From Butyrivibrio hungatei DSM 14810 (lineage in GTDB: Bacteria > Bacillota > Clostridia > Lachnospirales > Lachnospiraceae), in assembly GCF_900143205.1 (NCBI RefSeq), contig NZ_FRDH01000008.1, positions 115,058 to 179,057 of the forward strand: 64,000 nucleotides of DNA. Direction: 5' to 3'. Below are positions 44,538-52,575 of the stretch, one piece after another (position 1 is the first letter of the stretch; every line of letters starts with the position of its first letter). Position numbers and translations under genes: made by a program. The notes below the pieces were generated by a model. That model worked only from the letters and a program-made list of their open reading frames with translations, was not told the origin of the DNA and ran no database searches.

Positions 44538-45461
44538 TTAGCCCTCTACGTCTTTCCCATAGAAGTTCTCAACAGCATACATGATGTATACAAGGGCTGT
44601 TACTACTATGAACATTATGATAGCTGCCGCAGACAATTTCTGATAATCGAGAGAGGCAAAAGTATTATTCATGAAATGCTGCAGCAGATATAACGAAGTA
44701 ACCGGATAGTCGCCAGTCATAAGGTAAACCTCTCTAAATACCTTAAATGAGTTGATAAGCGACATGATTGTTACAAAAAGTATCGTTGAAGACAAGTATC
44801 TGACTTTGATAAGCCAGAAAACCTGCATCTTGGATGCATTTTCAAGGGCAGCTACTTCCAGAAGCTCCTTTGGAATACTGGCAAGAGCCGACATGAAGAG
44901 GATCATGTTGTACCCAAGATTCTTCCATAGGAAAAGAGCTACTATAACAATGTAGGCTTTATCTGACTTTAGCCAGTCGATCTTGTCAGCACCAAAGAGC
45001 GCTGTGAAGTTATTTACAAGACCGTTGTAATGAAACATTACCTGCCAGATCAGAACAATTGATGCTGTAGGAACCATTAAAGGGCTTAAGAAGAAAGACC
45101 TAAAGTAGCTCTTAAATGGTATCCTTGACTCCATGACAGCTGCCAGGAATAGTGAAAGCAAAACTGCCAGAGGAACTGCCATAAATGAAAACTTTAGGGT
45201 ATTCATTCCGGCAAGCTTAAATGCATCATTGCTCCAAACATTTATATAGTTTGCAAAGCCTACAAATCTCTTTTGAATAGGGTTATTGATCATGGAGTAA
45301 TAAATAACTACCATGAAAGGGGCCACGAAAAAGAGTAACACTCCTACTATCGAAGGAAGTAAAAACAGCCAGGAGATCATGCTCTTTTTTTCATTGGCTG
45401 ACATAGTCCCTGTTCTGAGCCTATGAAGTTTTCTTTTGATCCTAGAAAATAATTTGGCCAA
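44538..45461 (-). CDS. Carbohydrate ABC transporter permease, MalF type
   Basis: The 307-residue protein has six membrane segments and the EAA loop (ELLEVAALENASKMQVFWLI, about residues 195-214). The full-length reading begins at a TTG at 45461, directly after the preceding gene; an ATG at 45404 (MSANEKK) has a weak AGGGA site and would give 288 residues. Both keep all membrane segments. It pairs with the MalG-type permease. Confidence 0.9.
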   Translation of the reverse strand: MAKLFSRIKRKLHRLRTGTMSANEKKSMISWLFLLPSIVGVLLFFVAPFMVVIYYSMINNPIQKRFVGFANYINVWSNDAFKLAGMNTLKFSFMAVPLAVLLSLFLAAVMESRIPFKSYFRSFFLSPLMVPTASIVLIWQVMFHYNGLVNNFTALFGADKIDWLKSDKAYIVIVALFLWKNLGYNMILFMSALASIPKELLEVAALENASKMQVFWLIKVRYLSSTILFVTIMSLINSFKVFREVYLMTGDYPVTSLYLLQHFMNNTFASLDYQKLSAAAIIMFIVVTALVYIMYAVENFYGKDVEG

Positions 45462-45462
45462 C

Positions 45463-47652
45463 TTAGTTATTAGTATCCTTTACTACAAATTCTGGAATAT
45501 TTCCCCAGTCAAAATTCATATACTGACCATAGCTACCATAATTACTATTTGGCATCTCACCTTCTCTTGTAACTACAACAGAATACTGACCACAGAGTGT
45601 GCTGTGATCACTCCAGTAATTAAGGAAATCGTTAAAGTGTGCTGTTTCACAAATTTCTTTTATCTGTTCAGGATCTGTATAAATTACAGAAACAGAATCA
45701 AGATCTGAAGGAACTTCATTATAATCAGTAACAGACATATCATAGCCTGGATAATAGTTTGTAACTTCTATAGATTTAATCTTAGACATATCAAGCTCTG
45801 ATCCAGAATATATTCCGTATTTTTTCATAAGAGCAATAGTCTTCTCATAGTTTTCATAAACAGGAATGTTGGCATCTACGTAATATAAACCATCATTTGA
45901 ATATTCGATGCTACCAATAGGTCTGTGATCATGCATATATGAGTATGAAAAGCAATTAAGAATATCCTCTCTTAATGCATCGCTAAGCTCTTCATAAGGA
46001 AGCTCTGCTGAAATAAGTGTCTCATTTATAGTGTTATATCTGACGATCCTGTTCTTGGAATTAAATTTATCAGAATCTCTGAGTTCATCGTCGAAAAAGA
46101 CGTCAAATCTGCCCTTCAAGTACTCATCTGAAGCTAAGACCTTATCCATAAGCTCTGGATCAACATCAAAAGGAATAACAATGCTTCTATAGATATTCCT
46201 GCCGCTCTTCATCCTGTACAGAATAGTCACCTCATATCCATCTGCATATGAATTATTGTCCTCACCGTTTCTTGCAGTTTCTCTTGAGTTGTCCATTCCA
46301 AGCTTGGCAATTTGGATGAAATCATTCACGTTAGTTATGTGCATGTGGTCTTCTTCTGATGTAACGAAGTCATTATCTTCATTGGACCAGACATTGAACT
46401 CACCGTAATAATCAATTATTGCGCAGCTCTCCACCTTCTCAGGATTTGGAATATATGAATCATAGCCCAAAAGATCGCCCTTAAAGATAACAAAGATAAG
46501 AAGCACGACTGCAATAGCCATTATGGTCTGTGGAATTCCCTTGAAGAATCTCCTGATATTGGTATCTATGATGACTTCAAAAATGCATCCAGCAAAGATA
46601 GTTCCAAGGATCATGATAAAGCACATAAGCATGCAGAGCTTTTTGTTCCATACGTTCTCATACATTATGTATACAAGATATCCTGTTCCAAGGCCCACCA
46701 TTACACACAAAGTAACTTTCACAAACCATCTAAATGGTCTGAAAGCAATGCTCTTACCTGCCATCTCAGCTTTACGCTTGCTACTGATAACGAAAATAAG
46801 AACAAAAGCTATAACAGCTACTAAAAGGGTATCTATCTCAAATCTAAGGTTTGATAAGATCCTAGCCTGGAGAATGCTCATATTCTCGATCATCTTGCCA
46901 GAAGTTGCTCCGCCAAATCTTGAATTAAAAGCAAAGAGACTTGAAAATCTATCAAATACAGGTGAAAGATAAACATTCATCTCGGAGCTGTAGCTATATG
47001 TGGCATAAAAAAGTGACTTGAAGAAACTAAGTTCACCAGCAATAACAATTGAAGCAAATGCAAAAAGGCCTGTAACTAATATTGCTGAAACATAAGTTCC
47101 ACACAGCATGATAGCTACAACTGTAACGTTATATACTGCAAAGTAAAGAACTATGTTGCGAACAAATTCAACTAATACAGAAACTAAAACCTGTTTGTTG
47201 ATTCCGCCCATACAAGCTGCAATGATCAAAGCAATGATCTCACTTACACCGAACATAGCTAAATATGTAAGAAAAGCACTAACAAAAGTCTTTTTGATTC
47301 TCTGAACCCTTGTTGTAGGCTGACTCAGATAGAAATCAATCCTGCTCTGACTAAAGAGATATGAAAATCCCTGAAAAGCAAACACAACACCAATCAGCAT
47401 TACAAGAAGAAATGTAATGCTATCAAGTCCCATGATCCTGCTGACTGCCCTGCACTTCTCCATTGCAAGCACTGCATCTGTCTGATTGTACAGTCTGTAA
47501 TAATTTATTGATCTTGAGATCATCATGATGACCCCAAGGACAAAATAAGCAAACACAAACGGGAATGCTACAAGTGAAGTCCAAAGAGTGCCTGTAATAT
47601 ATTTCTTCTGATTTTTTATCTTATCACTGAAGGACAAATTTGCGGATGTCAT
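45463..47652 (-). CDS. Large ABC-2-type permease with extracytoplasmic domain (DUF6449-like)
   Basis: The 729-residue protein has about ten membrane segments in residues 28-405 and a large extracytoplasmic domain from 410 to the end, with a ESCAIIDYYGEFNVWS segment. It resembles the permeases that are paired with YtrB-type ATPases and GntR regulators in Lachnospiraceae; I recall these as DUF6449 but cannot check. The ATG at 47652 has GGAGGT 8 nt upstream; a TTG two codons earlier lies too close to it. The start overlaps the ATPase gene by 29 nt. Confidence 0.82.
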   Translation of the reverse strand: MTSANLSFSDKIKNQKKYITGTLWTSLVAFPFVFAYFVLGVIMMISRSINYYRLYNQTDAVLAMEKCRAVSRIMGLDSITFLLVMLIGVVFAFQGFSYLFSQSRIDFYLSQPTTRVQRIKKTFVSAFLTYLAMFGVSEIIALIIAACMGGINKQVLVSVLVEFVRNIVLYFAVYNVTVVAIMLCGTYVSAILVTGLFAFASIVIAGELSFFKSLFYATYSYSSEMNVYLSPVFDRFSSLFAFNSRFGGATSGKMIENMSILQARILSNLRFEIDTLLVAVIAFVLIFVISSKRKAEMAGKSIAFRPFRWFVKVTLCVMVGLGTGYLVYIMYENVWNKKLCMLMCFIMILGTIFAGCIFEVIIDTNIRRFFKGIPQTIMAIAVVLLIFVIFKGDLLGYDSYIPNPEKVESCAIIDYYGEFNVWSNEDNDFVTSEEDHMHITNVNDFIQIAKLGMDNSRETARNGEDNNSYADGYEVTILYRMKSGRNIYRSIVIPFDVDPELMDKVLASDEYLKGRFDVFFDDELRDSDKFNSKNRIVRYNTINETLISAELPYEELSDALREDILNCFSYSYMHDHRPIGSIEYSNDGLYYVDANIPVYENYEKTIALMKKYGIYSGSELDMSKIKSIEVTNYYPGYDMSVTDYNEVPSDLDSVSVIYTDPEQIKEICETAHFNDFLNYWSDHSTLCGQYSVVVTREGEMPNSNYGSYGQYMNFDWGNIPEFVVKDTNN

Positions 47653-48529
47653 ATCCAACTACCTCCGTCTCACTAATAAAGATTTCTTCTAATGTAAGAG
47701 CAAGAACTTCAAAGAAAATAGGATTGCCTCTCTTGAAGGCTGTCTCAATCTCTTCTCTCTCGCCTCTAATTGTAATAGTGTGAAGTCTTCCTCTCTTTTC
47801 ATGAAGGAGAATGTTAAGACCATCAAGGGCTCTCTTTTCATCCTCTTCTGATGAGAATACGCACTGTACCTTCTGCATCTGAATCTTCATGTCCTCGATA
47901 TCCTCTGAAAGGATAACTCCGCCCTGATGAAGAAGACCGATATGATCACAGATATCTTCCAATTCTCTAAGGTTATGAGATGCGATAACAGGTGTAAGGC
48001 CTCTATCTTCCATTTCAGCAGCAAAAAGAGATTTAACTCCCTGTCTCACAACAGGATCAAGACCATCAAAAGTCTCATCGCAGAGAAGATACTTTGTTCC
48101 AGCGCAAATTCCAAGAAGAATAGATACCTGCTTTTTCATTCCCTTTGAAAAAGTTGATATCTTGCGCTTGGCATCAAGGCCAAAGCCCTGGCACATCTTA
48201 AGGAATCTTAACTTATCAAAAGTGTCATAGACTCCATCATAATATGTTGCCATATCTTCTGGTGTTGAATTTGGAAGGAAATACTGGTCATCAGAAATGT
48301 AAAAGACATCCTTTTTTACATCAGGATTGTCGTATACAGGTCTATTATCAACAAGCACAATTCCTTTGTCTGGCTTGATAACGCCAGCGATTATCCTAAG
48401 AATAGTGCTCTTACCAGCACCATTTGTTCCTACAAGTCCGAATACTTCTCCATCAAGTATTCCAAGAGAAACACGATTGACAGCTTTTATTTCATCAAAT
48501 GATTTTTCCAGATCAAGTAATTCAATCAT
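47624..48529 (-). CDS. ABC transporter ATP-binding protein, YtrB/CcmA type
   Basis: The 301-residue protein has Walker A (GTNGAGKST, residues 34-42), a signature in FSKGMKKQVSILLGI, Walker B (KYLLCDETFDGLDPV) and the switch His (VIASHNLRELE). The C-terminal 80 residues are an extension common to exporters. It is the only ATPase in the operon. Its start overlaps the GntR gene by 4 nt and its end overlaps the permease gene, so it is cotranslated with both. Confidence 0.92.
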   Translation of the reverse strand: MIELLDLEKSFDEIKAVNRVSLGILDGEVFGLVGTNGAGKSTILRIIAGVIKPDKGIVLVDNRPVYDNPDVKKDVFYISDDQYFLPNSTPEDMATYYDGVYDTFDKLRFLKMCQGFGLDAKRKISTFSKGMKKQVSILLGICAGTKYLLCDETFDGLDPVVRQGVKSLFAAEMEDRGLTPVIASHNLRELEDICDHIGLLHQGGVILSEDIEDMKIQMQKVQCVFSSEEDEKRALDGLNILLHEKRGRLHTITIRGEREEIETAFKRGNPIFFEVLALTLEEIFISETEVVGYDIRKFVLQ

Positions 48530-48912
48530 GCTCTACCTCCAGTCCCCAAGCTTCCGCCAAAGCGGATCTTAATTTCATTCATAAACTCCTCAATAGGTAT
48601 ACCAATCTCATCAGCTTCAAATAAGAGCTTTAGTATCTGCTCTATAAGCTCTTCCTTCTTATTTTCCTTAAGAGAATCATTGCCCTTAACGAAATTGCCG
48701 CGCCCTTTGACAGTGTAAATAAATCCCTGTCTCTCGAGCTCAGCATAAGCCTTCTGAACAGTATTGGGATTAGTAGACAGCTCCATAGCAAGGCTCCTGA
48801 CAGATGGCATCTGATCATCAGCCTGTAGTATTCCTTTGTAGATCTGAGCCTTGAAGTTCTCTACTATCTGTTCATAGATTGGTCTGCTATCTTGATAATC
48901 AATAAGTTTCAT
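48526..48912 (-). CDS. GntR-family regulator, YtrA type
   Basis: The 128-residue protein has the winged helix of GntR proteins (YEQIVENFKAQIYKGILQAD; VRSLAMELSTNPNTVQKAYAELERQGF) and only a short C-terminal dimerisation part, which is the YtrA subfamily that controls ABC transporters by autoregulation. The ATG at 48912 is preceded by GAGGGATGAG; an in-frame reading to 49122 runs through the promoter and a REP repeat. A palindromic operator lies just upstream. First gene of the eight-gene operon. Confidence 0.92.
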   Translation of the reverse strand: MKLIDYQDSRPIYEQIVENFKAQIYKGILQADDQMPSVRSLAMELSTNPNTVQKAYAELERQGFIYTVKGRGNFVKGNDSLKENKKEELIEQILKLLFEADEIGIPIEEFMNEIKIRFGGSLGTGGRA

Positions 48913-48958
48913 CTCATCCCTCACCCATTGTTTAACAATAATAGTATCAACGTAAACC

Positions 48959-48985
48959 AAGTGTACTAACATAACTAGTACACTT
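48959..48985. promoter_or_regulatory. Palindromic operator of the GntR-ABC operon
   Basis: AAGTGTACTA and TAGTACACTT are perfect inverted repeats around 7 nt, directly after the predicted -10 box of the operon. The form fits YtrA-type regulators, so this is very likely the site for autorepression. Confidence 0.8.
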
Positions 48986-48988
48986 ATG

Positions 48989-49017
48989 ATTTTATTCCTA
49001 CTTCGTTTGTTTTGCAA
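48989..49017 (-). promoter_or_regulatory. Sigma-A promoter of the GntR-ABC operon
   Basis: On the minus strand TTGCAA (49012-49017) and TAAAAT (48989-48994) are separated by 17 nt, directly before the operator. Confidence 0.65.
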
Positions 49018-49027
49018 TACCTTTTTT

Positions 49028-49057
49028 TGAGCCCCTAGGGACGGAGGTTGGGGCTCA
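49028..49057 (+). repeat. REP-like repeat, copy 1
   Basis: A 30-nt unit that starts TGAGCCCC, contains TAGGGACGGAGGTT and ends GGGGCTCA; its ends pair as a 7-8 bp stem and it is followed by ATTTTT. It forms an inverted pair with copy 2, 55 nt away. Confidence 0.85.
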
Positions 49058-49112
49058 TTTTTGGCGCGAATGCATGTCTTGTGGTGCCCATGAATTCTGG
49101 CCTGAGAGAAAA

Positions 49113-49141
49113 TGAGCCACAACCTCCGTCCCTAGGGCTCA
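49113..49141 (-). repeat. REP-like repeat, copy 2 (inverted)
   Basis: The reverse complement of copies 1 and 3 with small differences (one end TGAGCCAC). Copies 1 and 2 face each other with a 55-nt spacer, the layout called a REPIN. Its end lies 6 nt before the -35 box of the alcohol dehydrogenase promoter. Confidence 0.85.
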
Positions 49142-49147
49142 TTTTTG

Positions 49148-49176
49148 TTGTGTTTTATATGGTATTGCGATATAAT
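49148..49176 (+). promoter_or_regulatory. Sigma-A promoter of the iron alcohol dehydrogenase
   Basis: TTGTGT (49148-49153) and a perfect TATAAT (49171-49176) are separated by 17 nt, 56 nt before the start codon. The REP copy 2 ends just upstream. Confidence 0.65.
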
Positions 49177-49231
49177 ATGTATGGGGTTACGTTATATTTT
49201 TAACATAAAAAAATTAAGGAGGTATTTCAGT

Positions 49232-50449
49232 ATGTCACGTTTCACACTACCTAGAGATGTCTACCACGGCAAGGGTGCATTGGAGGCATTAAAGACACTG
49301 GAAGGTAAAAGAGCAATTGTTTGTGTTGGTGGAAGTTCTATGAAAAAGGGCGGATTCCTTCAAAAGGTTGAAGATTACCTGAAGGAAGCTGGAATGGAAG
49401 TAGAACTCTTTGAAGGTATCGAGCCGGATCCTTCAGTTGAGACAGTTATGAAGGGTGCTGAAGCTATGCAGAAGTTCCAGCCTGACTGGATCGTAGCTAT
49501 CGGCGGTGGCTCACCTATCGATGCTGCTAAGGCTATGTGGATCAAGTATGAATATCCTGAGACCACATTTGAAGATATGTGCAAGGTATTCGGTCTTCCA
49601 AAACTTCGTACAAAAGCTCATTTCTGTGCTATTCCTTCTACATCTGGAACAGCTACAGAGGTAACAGCTTTCTCAATCATCACTGATTACAATAAGGGCA
49701 TCAAATATCCTATCGCTGACTTCGAGATCACACCTGATGTTGCGATTGTTGATCCTGAGCTTACCCATACAATGCCTGTTAAGCTTGTTGCTCATACAGG
49801 TATGGACGCTATCACACATGCTATTGAAGCTTACGTTTCTACAGCAAATTGTGAATACACAGACGCTCTTGCAATCCATGCAATCGAGATGATCCAGGCA
49901 AATCTTGTTAAGTCATACAACGGAGATATGAATTCAAGAGATGCAATGCATGACGCTCAGTGTCTTGCTGGAATGGCATTCTCAAATGCCCTCCTTGGAA
50001 TCGTTCACTCAATGGCTCACAAGACTGGTGCTGTATTTGCAGACCAGGGCGCTCACATCATCCACGGCGCAGCTAATGCTATGTACCTTCCAAAGGTAAT
50101 CGCATTCAACGCTAAGGATGCTACAGCTAAAAAGAGATACGGCGTAATCGCTGATTACATGAAACTTGGCGGATCAAGTGACGACGAAAAAGTTAAACTT
50201 CTTATTGATTATCTCCGCAAGATGAATGATGACCTCAACATTCCTCATTGCATCCAGCATTATGGTGCTGATGGACTTCCAGCAGATCAGGGATTTGTAT
50301 CAGAGGCTATCTTCAATGAGAGACTTCACGACATCGCAGCAAATGCTATCCTCGATGCTTGCACAGGATCAAATCCTCGCCAGCCATCACAGGAAGAGAT
50401 GGAGAAACTCCTCAAGTGCTGCTACTACGATACAGAAGTTGATTTCTAA
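49232..50449 (+). CDS. Iron-containing alcohol dehydrogenase
   Basis: The 405-residue protein belongs to the group III Fe-ADH family: IVAIGGGSPIDAAKAMW for NAD binding, AIPSTSGTATEVT, and metal ligands in DAITHAIEAYVST, HSMAHKTGAVF and HGAANAMYLP. Likely an NAD(P)H-dependent aldehyde/alcohol oxidoreductase in fermentation; the substrate is unknown. AAGGAGGT lies 8 nt before the ATG at 49232, so an in-frame extension to 49145 is not used. It has its own promoter and terminator and is bordered by REP-like repeats on both sides. Confidence 0.94.
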   Translation: MSRFTLPRDVYHGKGALEALKTLEGKRAIVCVGGSSMKKGGFLQKVEDYLKEAGMEVELFEGIEPDPSVETVMKGAEAMQKFQPDWIVAIGGGSPIDAAKAMWIKYEYPETTFEDMCKVFGLPKLRTKAHFCAIPSTSGTATEVTAFSIITDYNKGIKYPIADFEITPDVAIVDPELTHTMPVKLVAHTGMDAITHAIEAYVSTANCEYTDALAIHAIEMIQANLVKSYNGDMNSRDAMHDAQCLAGMAFSNALLGIVHSMAHKTGAVFADQGAHIIHGAANAMYLPKVIAFNAKDATAKKRYGVIADYMKLGGSSDDEKVKLLIDYLRKMNDDLNIPHCIQHYGADGLPADQGFVSEAIFNERLHDIAANAILDACTGSNPRQPSQEEMEKLLKCCYYDTEVDF

Positions 50450-50457
50450 ATTGCATG

Positions 50458-50494
50458 AAAAGAGATTCTACCACACGGTAGGATCTCTTTTTTT
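50458..50494 (+). terminator. Terminator of the alcohol dehydrogenase gene
   Basis: AGAGATTCTACC and GGTAGGATCTCT form a 12-bp stem with one G-T pair, followed by TTTTTTT. Confidence 0.88.
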
Positions 50495-50502
50495 GCCAAA
50501 AA

Positions 50503-50531
50503 TGAGCCCTAGGGACGGAGGTTGGGGCTCA
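50503..50531 (+). repeat. REP-like repeat, copy 3
   Basis: TGAGCCCTAGGGACGGAGG followed by TTGGGGCTCA; nearly identical to copies 1 and 2. It lies 9 nt after the T-run of the alcohol dehydrogenase terminator, alone. Confidence 0.85.
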
Positions 50532-50603
50532 AAAATATTGACTTCCCCACCTAGCTAGCGTATATTTAAATGCGAATGATTTGCAACAAGGAGCACAACA
50601 TCA

Positions 50604-51539
50604 ATGGGGAAAATATATTTCGTAAATGGCTTCCTAGGGGCTGGCAAGACCAGATTCATACAGGAGCTTCTAGAGGAAGATTATTTCAAGATAAAAGGCA
50701 AGACACTTCTACTACTCTGCGAAGAAGGGGAAACTGAATACGACGATTATCTCATGCAAACCCTAAACGTAGAGATCAAGAAGATTGAAAACGAGGAAGA
50801 CTTCACACCTGACAATCTCACAAATGTAGAAAAAGAATCAAATCCAGAGCGCATCATCATCGAGTTCAACGGCATGTGGATGAGAAAAGACCTAGAATTT
50901 CCCTGGTACTGGAACGACATCATGGAGATTGCGATCTTCGATACCCCATCCTTTGACATGTACGCAAGAAACATGAAATCTCTTCTATCTGAGCAGGTGA
51001 GAAATGCATATATGGCGGTGTTCTTTAGTGCTGATGGATTCAAAGACAAGCTTGCGACCTACAGACGAAACGTCAAAGCCGTTAATCCCAAGCTCAACAT
51101 TGTCTTCAAGGACAGAGACGGCGACGACATTGTAATTCGCTTTGAGGACGAGCTTCCATACGACCTAAATGCCCCACTAATCGACATCACAGACGATGCC
51201 TTCGCGGCATTTTACCTAGATTCACTAGACAATATAGACAGGTACATTGGTAAAAGAGTCAGATTCACAGCCCAGGTCATGAAAACCAAGGACCAGACGA
51301 GAAAGTCTTTCCTTGCAGGAAGAATGGCTATGACCTGCTGCGAACAAGATCTTTCCCTCTTTGGCGTTATCTGCGACTATGATCAGATTGATGAACTCAT
51401 TCACGGTTCCTGGGCGGTTATCGAAGGTACCTTGTCAAAAGAGTTTTTCTCCAAGTACGAAAATGAGTTCCTCATCTGCAAAGTAGAGGACATACAGATA
51501 TGTGGCAAGCCAAAGAAGGAAATAATAGATGTGATTTAA
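50604..51539 (+). CDS. CobW-like G3E GTPase with C-terminal OB-like region
   Basis: The 311-residue protein has the P-loop of the CobW/G3E family (GFLGAGKT, residues 9-16) and the CEEGETEYDD and IIIEFNGMW segments, then a C-terminal region (about 205-311) with GKRVRFTAQVMKTK that resembles the TIGR03943-like barrel rather than the usual CobW C-domain. The family moves metal ions or cofactors to target proteins. No CxCC metal motif is seen in the GTPase domain. It lies 112 nt before the metal-binding fusion gene. Confidence 0.82.
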   Translation: MGKIYFVNGFLGAGKTRFIQELLEEDYFKIKGKTLLLLCEEGETEYDDYLMQTLNVEIKKIENEEDFTPDNLTNVEKESNPERIIIEFNGMWMRKDLEFPWYWNDIMEIAIFDTPSFDMYARNMKSLLSEQVRNAYMAVFFSADGFKDKLATYRRNVKAVNPKLNIVFKDRDGDDIVIRFEDELPYDLNAPLIDITDDAFAAFYLDSLDNIDRYIGKRVRFTAQVMKTKDQTRKSFLAGRMAMTCCEQDLSLFGVICDYDQIDELIHGSWAVIEGTLSKEFFSKYENEFLICKVEDIQICGKPKKEIIDVI

Positions 51540-51651
51540 GCTGCCATAGCAATAAGCTGTCTCTCTCCGGAAAATAATCTTCAATAAGTCGTACATATGT
51601 GTTACTATATGAAAGTTGATTTTAGATTCTTTTTGAAAGGAAAAAACAAAA

Positions 51652-52566
51652 ATGAAGATTGCAGTAACTTATGAAAACGGACAAGTGTTCCAGCACTTTG
51701 GACATACAAGTGAATTCAAGATCTACAACGTTGAGGACAACAAGATCGTATCTGCAGAGGTTATGAATACTAATGGCACAGGACATGAAGCTCTTGCCAC
51801 TCTCCTTGCAGACAGCGATGTAAAGGTGCTCATCTGCGGTGGTATTGGCGGCGGTGCTGTTGCTGCTCTTGAAGAAAGCGGAATTGAGTACGTATCAGGC
51901 GTATCAGGAAATACAGATGATGCTGTAGAAGCTTACCTTGATGGAAAGCTCACAAGCACAGGAGTTAACTGTGACCATCATGATCACGAACATGACCATG
52001 AGGAAGGCGGATGTGGTCATTGCCACGATGATTCAGAAGAAGGAGGTTGTGGCAACTGTGGTGACGACGATTCAGAAGGCTGCGGCGGTGGATGCGGCGG
52101 CTGTGGTGGATGTCACCCTACTACTCCACTCTTTGAAGGTACAAACGTTGGTAAGACATGCAGCACTCACTATAAGGGAACCTTTGATGATGGAACTGTA
52201 TTTGATTCATCCTATGACAGAGGTGAGCCAATCCAGTTCGTATGTGGTATGGGCATGATGATCCACGGCTTTGATAAGGCCGTTGCAGAGATGAAGGTTG
52301 GCGAGAAAGTTAACGTTCACCTTGAGCCAAACGAAGCTTACGGCGAAGTTGATCCAGAAGCTATCTTCACAGTAGAGATTGAAGAACTCCCAGGTTCAGA
52401 AAACCTTACAGTAGATCAGAGAGTTTACCTACAGGATACTTTCGGAAGACCTTTCCCAGTTAAGGTTGTAGAAAAGACAGAAAAGACTATCACACTTGAT
52501 GCCAACCACGAAATGGCTGGTAAGGCTCTTAACTTTGAGATTGAACTTGTTGAGATCAAGGATTGA
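51652..52566 (+). CDS. Fusion of NifX-like domain, His/Cys-rich linker and SlyD-like FKBP prolyl isomerase
   Basis: The 304-residue protein has three parts. Residues 1-105 resemble the dinitrogenase iron-molybdenum cofactor family (NifX/NifB C-terminal fold): MKIAVTYENGQVFQHFGHTS, ICGGIGGGAVAALEESGI. Residues 106-158 are a linker with about eight His and nine Cys, able to bind metal. Residues about 165-304 are an FKBP of the SlyD type (YKGTFDDGTVFDSS, GMGMMIHGFDKAVAEM, EPNEAYGEVDPEAIF). SlyD itself has a His-rich tail that delivers nickel. The fusion probably couples metal storage or delivery to protein folding; its metal is not known. No nitrogenase genes are nearby. Confidence 0.85.
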   Translation: MKIAVTYENGQVFQHFGHTSEFKIYNVEDNKIVSAEVMNTNGTGHEALATLLADSDVKVLICGGIGGGAVAALEESGIEYVSGVSGNTDDAVEAYLDGKLTSTGVNCDHHDHEHDHEEGGCGHCHDDSEEGGCGNCGDDDSEGCGGGCGGCGGCHPTTPLFEGTNVGKTCSTHYKGTFDDGTVFDSSYDRGEPIQFVCGMGMMIHGFDKAVAEMKVGEKVNVHLEPNEAYGEVDPEAIFTVEIEELPGSENLTVDQRVYLQDTFGRPFPVKVVEKTEKTITLDANHEMAGKALNFEIELVEIKD

Positions 52567-52575
52567 TATTGATCC

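Noticed and set aside
48913..49122. Extension of the GntR reading frame upstream
   Set aside because: The extra 70 codons cover the operator, promoter and REP pair and have no family similarity.
49145..49231. N-terminal extension of the alcohol dehydrogenase
   Set aside because: It begins inside the REP repeat and crosses the promoter; AAGGAGGT precedes the ATG at 49232.
51654..52110. Nitrogen fixation locus suggested by the NifX-like domain
   Set aside because: No other nif-type gene is present and the fold also occurs in unrelated metal-binding proteins.
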